64,000 nt of DNA from positions 62,001 through 126,000 of the forward strand of contig NZ_JPKG01000054.1 of assembly GCF_000735605.1 (NCBI RefSeq). The letters are read 5' to 3'. A program made the position numbers and the translations under genes. This stretch comes from Allobosea sp. LC85. GTDB taxonomy: Bacteria; Pseudomonadota; Alphaproteobacteria; Rhizobiales; Beijerinckiaceae. Shown here piece by piece: positions 10,412 to 17,304 of the stretch. Position 1 is the stretch's first letter, and every line of letters begins with the position of its first letter. The notes below the pieces were generated by a model. It did not search any database and was not told the DNA's origin. It saw only the letters and a program-made list of their open reading frames with translations.

Positions 10412-10722
10412 TCCGCGGCCTCGAGGCGCCGGGCGCGGGTGAAATCGGCATAAGCTGCGGCGCGGGCGTCGGGGCTTGTCGCCTCGATCATCGCCTCATG
10501 CAGCTGGCTGAACTTGCGCATCGCCTGGATCGCGATCCATTCCTGCGCCATGCCCCAGCGCCAGTCCTGCGAGCGGACGGTCCTGCCGTCGCTGGTCATC
10601 GCCTGGAGATCGAAGAAGCTGCCGTCAGTATCGGTCGCGATCACCAGGTCGTAAAAACCCTCCGACCTGTCGTCATGGCCGAGCTCCAGCGTCTCGATGC
10701 TCACCGGGAAGCTGCGGGCCAT
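10408..10722 (-). CDS. Hypothetical protein in four-gene small operon
   Basis: 104 residues, acidic N-terminal half (ETLELGHDDRSEGFYDLVIA), a middle with several tryptophans (SQDWRWGMAQEWIAIQAMRK) and an alanine-rich helical C-terminus. Family not recognised. It starts 1 base after the preceding stop and ends overlapping the next start, so it is co-translated with both neighbours. Confidence 0.55.
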   Translation of the reverse strand: MARSFPVSIETLELGHDDRSEGFYDLVIATDTDGSFFDLQAMTSDGRTVRSQDWRWGMAQEWIAIQAMRKFSQLHEAMIEATSPDARAAAYADFTRARRLEAAE

Positions 10723-10723
10723 C

Positions 10724-10846
10724 TCAGGCCAGGCCCAGTGCGGCCGCGAGCGTGGCGCAATGCGGGGAGGCAGGGGCCGCCGGCCGCCCGGTGCTCTCCC
10801 GTTCGCCTTCCGTGGCTTTGAGGCCGATCTCGCTCATCCCGGTCAT
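10724..10846 (-). CDS. Very small hypothetical protein, first gene of operon
   Basis: 40 residues, starting MTGMSEIGLKATEGE, with a proline-alanine middle and a hydrophobic alanine-leucine end. The ATG is 7 bases after a strong AAGGAGA ribosome site and the stop is 1 base before the next start. These two facts, not homology, are the reason to call it. It could be a leader peptide for the three genes behind it. Confidence 0.45.
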   Translation of the reverse strand: MTGMSEIGLKATEGERESTGRPAAPASPHCATLAAALGLA

Positions 10847-10912
10847 CCCGCTCTCCTTCGGGGAGGGCGGCGCCGGCCCATGGCAGCGCGCCTCTCCATT
10901 CGATGCGAGAAC

Positions 10913-10928
10913 GATAATTTAAATTATC
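10913..10928. promoter_or_regulatory. Perfect 16-bp AT-rich palindrome (operator candidate)
   Basis: GATAATTT followed directly by its reverse complement AAATTATC, in the gap between the minus-strand small operon (start 10846) and the plus-strand zinc-ribbon gene (start 11047). It stands out against GC-rich surroundings and is a plausible helix-turn-helix repressor site or -10 region. Function is inferred from symmetry and position. Confidence 0.5.
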
Positions 10929-11017
10929 ACCATGTCAATAAGAAAAGTTATCGATCTTCGCTGGGAGCGTGCCGTCGAAACCGACTCGACTTGTCGGCCC
11001 CCCTCTGGCTTAAATGA

Positions 11018-11032
11018 GAACATAACGGGAAC
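11018..11032 (+). promoter_or_regulatory. LexA (SOS) box of the alphaproteobacterial GAAC-N7-GAAC type
   Basis: GAAC, seven bases, GAAC: the exact direct-repeat form used by alphaproteobacterial LexA. It ends 14 bases before the ATG of the zinc-ribbon gene, where bound LexA would cover the promoter or start of transcription. SOS control is inferred from this match. Confidence 0.65.
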
Positions 11033-11046
11033 AGAAGGGATTTGTG

Positions 11047-11292
11047 ATGAGCCTGGCCTATTCGGGAAGTGGTGAGCGGCCCGAACTGTCTTGCGTCGCG
11101 TCGCTGGACATCCAGTGCGAGGATTGCGGGCGCACGAAGCGGATGTGGCCGGGCGCGATCCAGGAGGTGATCGGGCAGGGCACGCGCACCCTGATGGGCC
11201 TGCACAACCGGCTCTCCTGCTCGGTCTGCCGCGAGCGCGGCGGGCTCGGCAAGAACATCAACCTGGTGCCGACCTTCAGGAGGAGCGCATGA
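11047..11292 (+). CDS. Small zinc-ribbon protein, putative SOS gene
   Basis: 81 residues from ATG 11047 (GTG 11044 also possible), preceded by AGAAGGGA. Two CxxC pairs, QCEDCG near residue 24 and SCSVCRERG near residue 57, are spaced as in a compact zinc ribbon; the rest is basic (TKRMWPGAIQEVIGQ). A nucleic-acid-binding role is plausible but inferred. It ends ATGA with a downstream frame whose GGAGGAG ribosome site lies inside this gene. The LexA box directly upstream suggests DNA-damage induction. A start-less second copy lies 614 bp downstream. Confidence 0.6.
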   Translation: MSLAYSGSGERPELSCVASLDIQCEDCGRTKRMWPGAIQEVIGQGTRTLMGLHNRLSCSVCRERGGLGKNINLVPTFRRSA

Positions 11293-11358
11293 CCATGCCG
11301 AGCAACCGAATTCAGGCAATCCAAAGCCGGAACGCGTGCGGCGGCGCCTGGGCGCGCC

Positions 11359-11388
11359 TTACAACAGGATCGTTAGATACTGTTGTAA
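11359..11388. repeat. Inverted repeat TTACAACAG-12 nt-CTGTTGTAA, copy 1
   Basis: Nine-base perfect arms around a 12-base spacer (GATCGTTAGATA). It is AT-rich within GC-rich DNA, and the identical structure recurs in the second duplicate with 10-base arms. It could be a dimeric repressor site or a hairpin. Confidence 0.6.
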
Positions 11389-11419
11389 TAGGTGATTGTG
11401 ATTGGCATGCCTGGAGCAT

Positions 11420-11515
11420 ATGCCGGAGGCATGCCCCGGCAATGCTGCAGCATATGCAGCAGCATCTGCCCCGGCATTGCCCCTGCATCTGCCCCGGCAA
11501 TGCCGCAGCATCCTG
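11420..11515. repeat. Minisatellite-like GCATATGCC/CCCCGGCAATG cluster, copy 1
   Basis: Irregular short repeats alternating GCAGCAT, GCATATGC and CCCCGGCA-type words, several self-complementary. Any reading frame through them gives low-complexity Met-Pro-Gln-His or Cys-rich peptides that I do not believe are expressed. Confidence 0.6.
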
Positions 11516-11516
11516 G

Positions 11517-11700
11517 CGATGGATCAGACACCGGTCGCGTTCGAGCCCTTCTCGGGGGCTTCGTGCTCGAGACGCTCGGTATGGACGGCGAGGCAGGAAA
11601 CGCCATCCGTGAGCGCATCCAGAACGGCCTCAGTCTCGTGGGCGAGGATGCCAGCGGAAGGCTTAAGAAGCCCCCGGCAATGGCTGCTGGAGATCAGGGC
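11517..11700 (+). pseudogene. Frameshifted fragment of an unknown gene, first duplicate
   Basis: Starts with a frame reading MDQTPVAFEPF. Compared with the second duplicate it lacks one T in the TTCTTCGGGGG run, so the frame breaks; the continuation FVLETLGMDGEAGNAIRERI is in another frame. It runs into the second zinc-ribbon copy without a proper end. Confidence 0.45.
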
Positions 11701-11704
11701 GGCG

Positions 11705-11906
11705 GTGCGTCGCGTCGCTGGACACCCAATGCGAGGATTGCGGGCGCACGAAGCGGATGTGGCCGGGCGCGATCCAGGAGGTGATCGGGCAGGGCACGCG
11801 CACCCTGATGGGCCTGCACAACCGGCTCTCCTGCTCGGTCTGCCGCGAGCGCGGCGGGCTCGGCAAGAACATCACCCTCGTGCCGACCTTCAGGAGGAGC
11901 GCATGA
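11705..11906 (+). pseudogene. Start-less second copy of the zinc-ribbon gene
   Basis: The sequence encodes the same zinc ribbon as the gene at 11047 from SLDTQCEDCG to the stop at 11904-11906, with both CxxC pairs kept. The duplication joined it to unrelated sequence, so the first 15 residues, start codon, ribosome site and LexA box are absent. Probably not expressed unless read through. Confidence 0.6.
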
Positions 11907-11971
11907 CCATGCCGAACAACCGACGTCAGTCCATCCAAGGCCGGAACGCGTTCGGCCGCGCCTGGGCGCGC

Positions 11972-12003
11972 ATTACAACAGGATCGTTAGATACTGTTGT
12001 AAT
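11972..12003. repeat. Inverted repeat ATTACAACAG-12 nt-CTGTTGTAAT, copy 2
   Basis: Ten-base perfect arms with the same 12-base spacer as the first copy. The arm is one base longer here because C has become A at the outer left position. Confidence 0.6.
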
Positions 12004-12019
12004 AGGTGATTGTGATTGG

Positions 12020-12150
12020 CATTGCCCCGGCATATGCCCCGGGAATGCGGCAGCATATGCCGCAGCATGAGCCCCGGCAATGCCGCAGCATGAGCCCCGG
12101 CAATGCCGCAGCATATGCCCCGGCTTATGCCGCAGAAATGCTGCAGCATC
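12020..12150. repeat. Minisatellite-like cluster, copy 2 (expanded)
   Basis: At least four near-identical tandem words built from GCAGCATGAGCCCCGGCAAT and its variants. Twenty-four bases longer than the first cluster. Confidence 0.7.
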
Positions 12151-12522
12151 CCGACGATCGATCAGACACCCCTGCCGTTCGCGCCGTTCTTCGGGGGCTT
12201 CGTGCCTGAGATGCTCGCCATGGACGGCGAGGCGCGAAACGCCCTCCGTGAGCGCATCCAGAACAGCCTCACCGCGGTCGTCATGGACGATGAGATCAGC
12301 ATCCTGCCGGTCTGCGGAACCGTCGGCGACGATGGGGGCGGCAGGCTGAAGAAGCCGCCAGCGATGGCGAGGCTACTGGAGATCCAAGCGGCGGTGGGGG
12401 CGATCCGGCGGGGGCGGTGCTCAGTTAGGGGTGGCGTGGGTAATGGGGAAGTTCGATCTGTCAACGCCCGATATTGGGCGTCTCGCCCCGTCCCTTATCG
12501 AAGCGGTGAAAATGGTTCCTAG
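12103..12522 (+). CDS. Doubtful frame containing the intact version of the duplicated unknown gene
   Basis: The open frame begins inside the short repeats; only the part from IDQTPLPFAPFFGGF (about 12156) to LKKPPAMARLLEI (about 12385) looks protein-like (EARNALRERIQNSLTAVVM). No ribosome site supports the nominal ATG, and the tail after 12420 is arginine/glycine-rich and probably not native. No family recognised. Possibly the remains of a regulatory or phage-type gene. Confidence 0.25.
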   Translation: MPQHMPRLMPQKCCSIPTIDQTPLPFAPFFGGFVPEMLAMDGEARNALRERIQNSLTAVVMDDEISILPVCGTVGDDGGGRLKKPPAMARLLEIQAAVGAIRRGRCSVRGGVGNGEVRSVNARYWASRPVPYRSGENGS

Positions 12523-12756
12523 CGAACCGGTAGGCTTTCAGTCTCGCGAGCCGAGAAAGACCAGATTCGACGTCTGGCGGCTGATGCTCGGTGGAACGCG
12601 GCGCTTTGGGTTCGCGCTACGAGACACTCTATCAAAAACACCGGGACACTGCTGACAGCATCGGAAAGGAGCGATAGACAGGCGACGCTGGATCGCATCA
12701 AGCGGCGCGCGAGTAGCGCCGTTCTTGATGTGAGAACTGGAAGATTTGAGGGTGCT
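12523..12756. other. Leader region of the defence operon
   Basis: About 230 bp with no convincing gene; base composition drops toward AT compared with the left side. A near-perfect palindrome ACGCCC-6 nt-GGGCGT lies just before it at 12464-12481 and could be an operator. The hsdM promoter should lie here, but I cannot assign a -35/-10 pair. Confidence 0.4.
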
Positions 12757-14169
12757 GTGGCGATTCAGGACAATATCGTCCAACGGATATGGAATCTCTG
12801 TCACATTTTGCGCGGCGATGGCGTTAGTTATCACGAATATATTTCAGAGCTCACCTATCTCCTCTTTCTGCGCATCGCGGCGGCCAACAAATCTGAGGAG
12901 CTCATCCCGAAGGGATATCGCTGGAAGGACATTGTCGGTTATGACGGGGAGGATTTGCTTACCCACTATCGCGATGTGCTGACCTTTCTTGGGGGGCATG
13001 CCGAGGACGAGCGGGTCCGGAAGATTTACGCATTTCCAACCACGGTCTTTTCCCACAGCGAGAATTTGCGAGCCGTGATCGACGGCATCGATAGGCTCGA
13101 CTGGTCGTCGATTTCGACCGATGCGATGGGTGACATTTACGAAGGGCTGATCGCCAAAAATTCGCAGGACGCTCGGTCCGGCGCGGGACAGTACTTTACG
13201 CCGCGGGCGCTCGTCGATTCCATCGTGCGTCTCGTCGCGCCCAGAGGCGGAGAGCTTATCCAAGATCCAGCTGCTGGCAGCGGTGGCTTTCTGATTGCCG
13301 CCCATGATTATATGCGGCGACACGCGAATGACTCGAAAGAAGGGCTTGGATCGGCACGCTTCGAAGGTATGGAGATCGAAAAGGGAACCTTTCGCATCTG
13401 TCTAATGAACGCCTTCTTGCATGGATTGGACTTGAAATTGATACTGGGGGATGCGTTGACAGCGGATTCCGCTGACCTTGCCGCACCCGATGTCATTTTA
13501 GCCAACCCGCCATTTGGCGCCCGGTCAGGCGGCGCCCGCAAGCAGCGCGATGACCTTTCCTATCCGACTGGGAACAAACAACTCGCCTTCCTTCAGCATA
13601 TTTATCTGGGCCTGAAGCCGGGAGGTCGCGCCGCCGTCGTTCTTCCAGATAACGCGCTCTTTGAGGAGGGTATGGGGCGTAAGATCCGTGAGGACCTGCT
13701 GGATCGTTGCGACCTCCACACTATCGTTCGACTTCCTACAGGCATTTTCTACGCACAGAACGTCATGACGAATGTGTTGTTCTTCGTTCGTGGCGCAGCG
13801 GAGCGCGACAATACGAAAAATGTGTGGATCTATGACCTGCGTGCGAACATGGCTGCCTTTGGAAGGAAGCAGCCGCTCTCAAGCTCCCATCTGGCTGACT
13901 TCGAGGCCTGTTTCGGAAATGATCCGTTCGGCAAGGCACTGCGCACGGATCAAGGAGAGCGAGGGCGTTTTCGCTGCTTCACCCGTGAGCAAATCGCCGA
14001 GAGGAACGACAATCTCGACATTGCGTGGTTGCGCGACGACTCCAATTTCCAAGTAACGCGCGAGCCCGAAGAACTCGTTGCGGCTATCGCCCAATATCTA
14101 CGCAATGCCCTGGAACATGTAGATCTATTGGCAGAGCAGCTGGAAGCGCGAGGAGCGAATAGGGAATGA
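12757..14169 (+). CDS. hsdM: Type I restriction-modification methyltransferase subunit HsdM
   Basis: N6-adenine DNA methyltransferase, 470 residues from GTG 12757, which follows GAGGG; an upstream ATG at 12730 lacks a ribosome site. The N-terminal helical HsdM_N domain (IVQRIWNLCHILRGDGVSY) is followed by the catalytic domain with SAM motif DPAAGSGGF near residue 170 and catalytic motif NPPF near residue 250. It would work as M2S with the HsdS encoded next, whose start overlaps this stop (ATGA). No hsdR exists on either side in this window. Codon usage is more AT-tolerant than in flanking metabolic genes, consistent with transfer. Confidence 0.95.
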   Translation: MAIQDNIVQRIWNLCHILRGDGVSYHEYISELTYLLFLRIAAANKSEELIPKGYRWKDIVGYDGEDLLTHYRDVLTFLGGHAEDERVRKIYAFPTTVFSHSENLRAVIDGIDRLDWSSISTDAMGDIYEGLIAKNSQDARSGAGQYFTPRALVDSIVRLVAPRGGELIQDPAAGSGGFLIAAHDYMRRHANDSKEGLGSARFEGMEIEKGTFRICLMNAFLHGLDLKLILGDALTADSADLAAPDVILANPPFGARSGGARKQRDDLSYPTGNKQLAFLQHIYLGLKPGGRAAVVLPDNALFEEGMGRKIREDLLDRCDLHTIVRLPTGIFYAQNVMTNVLFFVRGAAERDNTKNVWIYDLRANMAAFGRKQPLSSSHLADFEACFGNDPFGKALRTDQGERGRFRCFTREQIAERNDNLDIAWLRDDSNFQVTREPEELVAAIAQYLRNALEHVDLLAEQLEARGANRE

Positions 14170-15737
14170 CGGGCGTTCCCGCACACTGGGTCGAAGCACC
14201 CCTTGGGGAAATTTGCGACTTTATAAACGGGCGCGCGTTTAAGCCGAGCGAATGGGCTTATACAGGCAGACCGATCATTCGCATCCAAAATCTCAATAAT
14301 CTTGATGCGCCCTATAATTACTTCGATGGCCCCATCGATTCTCGCCACGAGGTGAACGAAGGGGAACTGCTGTTTGCCTGGTCGGGTACGCCGGGCACGT
14401 CCTTCGGCGCGCACATCTGGAATGGCGTCCCGGCCGTCCTCAATCAACATATCTTTCGCGTCATCTTCGACGGGTCTCGTATTGACTCGGTGTTTCTGAA
14501 GTTCGCGATTAATCAGACGCTCGACGAGCTCATTGATCAGGCTCATGGGGGCGTTGGCCTTCGCCACATCACGAAGGCGACCCTTCTAAAGACCAGGGTA
14601 CGCCTAGCGCCGGTGGAGGAGCAGCGGCGCATTGCCGAGGCGATCGCTGCGTCCGAAGCGAGGCTGGCTGCAGCCTCGGAGGATATCAGGTCAGCGCTAC
14701 TGGCAGCCGAGCAGTATCAAAAGGCCGTGCTGCGACAAGTCTTTGGGGAAGAGATCGAAGATCCACCGATATCGCGCGCCTATCGCTGTCTCGCCGATCT
14801 GGTCGACGAGGGGCCCGTCAATGGCTGGTCGCCCCGAACCGGCCCGGATGCAATGGGTGCTCTAACGCTGCGGCTTACTGCGACCACCTCGGGTTATCTT
14901 CGACTAGATGATGCTGCGGTGAAGAGAGTTTATGAGGAGCTACCTGCGGATTCCCGATACTGGCTGAAATCGGGCGACCTCCTCGTGCAGCGCGCGAACG
15001 CCATCGAGTATCTGGGCGCCGCCGCAATCTTCGATGGTCCTGAGAATAGCTACATATATCCCGATTTGATGATGCGCTTGCGGATTTCAGACCCGGATCG
15101 CCGACGATATATCTGGCGCTACCTCAATGGCCCGCTCGCGCGTAACTATCTTCGTGAGCGCGCCACGGGGACGTCCGGCAGCATGCCCAAATTCAGCGGC
15201 GTGACACTGCGAGCGCTTCCCGTGCCGCTTCCCGCCTCGCAAGATTATCGGTCAGTCGTCGAGTTGATCGACCGGGAATTTGCCACTGTCGAGCTGGCGA
15301 GAAAGACGGCCAATGACGCTGCTGTCGCACTTGAAGAGCTTCACAGATCCATCATAGCTAAAGCCTTTCAAGGGCAGTTGCTTCCATCTGATCCGGCCGA
15401 CTCGCTGGCAACAGCACTACTTGAGAAGATAAGGCAAGATCGCGCGGAGCATCGCACTAGACCTCTCCGGTCTACGGTTCGTGAGGCGAAGAAGGGCAAC
15501 AAGGGTACGAGGTTCGGGGAGGGGGCAGTGCTTCTAAAGAGACGCAGCGAAGTTCCGGGGGACCATTTGCGCACCATCGTGACGAGCCTTGGAGGAGCGT
15601 CTTCGGCGAGGGAGGTCTGGCGTAAGAGCGAAATGACGATCGACGAATTTTACAAGCAGTTGCGCAGCGAAATGAGCCAAAAACAGATAACGATTGGGCA
15701 ATTGGCGGATCAACTGGTGGCGCCAGATGCGAATTGA
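14166..15737 (+). CDS. hsdS: Type I restriction-modification specificity subunit HsdS with C-terminal extension
   Basis: DNA-recognition subunit, 523 residues, with two target-recognition domains. The first starts WVEAPLGEICDFINGRAF and ends at helix EEQRRIAEAIAASEA near residue 150; the second ends at helix ELIDREFATVELA and SIIAKAFQGQLLPSDP near 395. HsdS proteins usually finish soon after that point. Here about 95 extra residues follow: a basic linker, then a helical segment (REVWRKSEMTIDEFYKQLR) resembling a small winged-helix or docking domain. The last 11 bases overlap the ATPase gene, so the extension may link the methylase to the downstream effector (inference). Confidence 0.93.
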   Translation: MTGVPAHWVEAPLGEICDFINGRAFKPSEWAYTGRPIIRIQNLNNLDAPYNYFDGPIDSRHEVNEGELLFAWSGTPGTSFGAHIWNGVPAVLNQHIFRVIFDGSRIDSVFLKFAINQTLDELIDQAHGGVGLRHITKATLLKTRVRLAPVEEQRRIAEAIAASEARLAAASEDIRSALLAAEQYQKAVLRQVFGEEIEDPPISRAYRCLADLVDEGPVNGWSPRTGPDAMGALTLRLTATTSGYLRLDDAAVKRVYEELPADSRYWLKSGDLLVQRANAIEYLGAAAIFDGPENSYIYPDLMMRLRISDPDRRRYIWRYLNGPLARNYLRERATGTSGSMPKFSGVTLRALPVPLPASQDYRSVVELIDREFATVELARKTANDAAVALEELHRSIIAKAFQGQLLPSDPADSLATALLEKIRQDRAEHRTRPLRSTVREAKKGNKGTRFGEGAVLLKRRSEVPGDHLRTIVTSLGGASSAREVWRKSEMTIDEFYKQLRSEMSQKQITIGQLADQLVAPDAN

Positions 15738-17304
15738 TTGGCTCAAAATTCATCAATTTAAGAATCTTGGCAATGTTGAGATCAATTTCGACAAAAGCGA
15801 GCTTTCTACCGTGCTTGTCGGCGAAAATGGCACGGGCAAATCGAATGTTATCGAGGCTTTGGCGACGATCTTTCGGGACCTGGATTTGGGCACGGCATCA
15901 GCGTTTGAATATGCGATTGCCTATAAGTGCCATGGTCATCACATCGTAATCGATAACAGCCAAGAGCACGCGACGCCCCGCATCACTGTCGACGGTAAGT
16001 CTTTATCGCGCAGTGCCTTTCGGGCGGGTCGGTCTGCGTTTTTACCTTCGCATGTTTTCGGTTATTATTCCGGCTCTAGTCGGCGGCTCGAGCAACTTTT
16101 CGACAAACATCAGCTCAGATATTACAAGAAGGTCATATCCCCGCGCTCGTCAGCGGCAGACATCCATGACATGGACCTTCGCCGCCTCTTCTACTGTCGT
16201 CCGGCTTATGGCCAGCTTGCCTTGCTAAGCTATTTTGCCTTCGGGTCGGAATCGGCAAAGGCATTCCTGAAGAAGAACATGGGCATCGTCGGCTTCGACA
16301 GTGCGCTTATAATACTGCGCCGGCCCCGATGGGCCGATGGGAAGGAAGCCCGGCACAGAGCGCAGTCGGGGAAGCAGAATTTCTGGAACTCTTCCGGCCT
16401 GGTGCGAACCTTGCTCGACAAGCTCTGGGCGCATGCCTTGGCGCCAATAGAAGATCTTGCGCTTGAGCAGGATGACTATCGGGCGAAGCCAACCAATGAG
16501 GAGCAAATCTATCTCTTCATCGAAGACTTGGACAGTCTCAACCAGATTGCAGCAGCCTTTGGCGACGAGCGCACATTCTTCGCCTTGCTAGAAACGCTGG
16601 ATATCTCCGACCTAATAAGGGAGGTGAGGATCTGGGTCGCAAAAGACAACGTTGAAGGGGAAATACCTTTCCATGAGATCAGCGACGGGGAGAAACAACT
16701 GCTGAGCGTACTCGGTTTGATGCGGTTCACCAGCCAAGATGAAAGCCTCTTTCTCCTCGACGAGCCTGATACGCATCTCAATCCCAATTGGAAGTGGGAC
16801 TATCTTCATTTGGTCGATGAAGTCGCACGGCAAGGTGAGAGCCATATCATCCTCACCACGCATGATCCCCTGACCATAGGAAGTCTTAAAGCCTCACAGG
16901 TTCAGGTCTTCGCCCGCGCTGATAACGGCGAGGTCGCTGTTCGGCCACCGGACGTAGATCCCAGGGGGCTAGGCTTCACAAGCATCCTCACGCAGATTTT
17001 TGGCCTTCCTACTACACTCGATCCCGCGACCCAGGGCGAACTCGACGAGCGCAATGAGCTTCTGCGCGTCAAGGGCCGCACGCAGCAGCAGGAACGAAGG
17101 TTGCTAGAGCTTAGTCAACGCTTGAGGCGACTTGGCTTTGTCCTTGAGGATCGCGAGCCGGAGTATGAACTGTTCCTTCGAGCGCTCACTGATTTGAAGC
17201 ATGAAGGCAGAGCTGCGCTTTCGCCGGAGACGATTGCCGAGCGCAACAACGTCGCGCGCATGATGCTTGCTCGCATCATGGAGGAAAGGGGCGCGCGAAA
17301 ATGA
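15727..17304 (+). CDS. AAA/ABC-type ATPase, PtuA-like (Septu-type effector ATPase)
   Basis: 525 residues from ATG 15727, a start inside the end of hsdS. The N-terminus KIHQFKNLGNVEINF is typical of OLD/SMC-like ATPases. Walker A GENGTGKS (residues 32-39), a signature-like SDGEKQLLS near 319, Walker B LFLLDEPDTHLNP near 341 and switch LTTHDP are intact, so it should bind and hydrolyse ATP as a head-to-head dimer. There is no TOPRIM nuclease domain. Paired with an HNH protein by an ATGA overlap, it matches the PtuA-PtuB layout of Septu. A generic AAA_21 protein of a type I R-M accessory module is the alternative description. Confidence 0.82.
   Translation: MRIDWLKIHQFKNLGNVEINFDKSELSTVLVGENGTGKSNVIEALATIFRDLDLGTASAFEYAIAYKCHGHHIVIDNSQEHATPRITVDGKSLSRSAFRAGRSAFLPSHVFGYYSGSSRRLEQLFDKHQLRYYKKVISPRSSAADIHDMDLRRLFYCRPAYGQLALLSYFAFGSESAKAFLKKNMGIVGFDSALIILRRPRWADGKEARHRAQSGKQNFWNSSGLVRTLLDKLWAHALAPIEDLALEQDDYRAKPTNEEQIYLFIEDLDSLNQIAAAFGDERTFFALLETLDISDLIREVRIWVAKDNVEGEIPFHEISDGEKQLLSVLGLMRFTSQDESLFLLDEPDTHLNPNWKWDYLHLVDEVARQGESHIILTTHDPLTIGSLKASQVQVFARADNGEVAVRPPDVDPRGLGFTSILTQIFGLPTTLDPATQGELDERNELLRVKGRTQQQERRLLELSQRLRRLGFVLEDREPEYELFLRALTDLKHEGRAALSPETIAERNNVARMMLARIMEERGARK

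Larger units (their letters stand above)
11091..11704. repeat. First copy of a 614-bp tandem duplication
   Basis: Bases from about 11091 recur from about 11705 with a constant 614-bp offset, through the zinc-ribbon gene, the ATGA junction and an inverted repeat (11359-11388). The junction shares GCGTCGCGTCGCTGGA, consistent with unequal exchange at short homology. The two copies differ by scattered substitutions, so the event is not recent. Confidence 0.85.
11705..12391. repeat. Second copy of the tandem duplication
   Basis: Matches 11091-11704 with a 614-bp offset up to about 12010. The offset is 638 bp after the short-repeat cluster, which has therefore grown by 24 bases. Similarity fades near 12391, after CTGGAGATC. 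Confidence 0.8.

Noticed and set aside
11402..12070. 222-residue frame through the short repeats
   Set aside because: Runs through the minisatellite and out of frame across the zinc-ribbon copy, composition is Ala/Pro/Arg only.
12431..12655. 74-residue frame before hsdM
   Set aside because: No ribosome site and no family resemblance; kept as leader region.
12730..12756. Upstream ATG as HsdM start
   Set aside because: GTG at 12757 has GAGGG in front and gives the normal HsdM N-terminus; the extra 9 residues do not fit the family.
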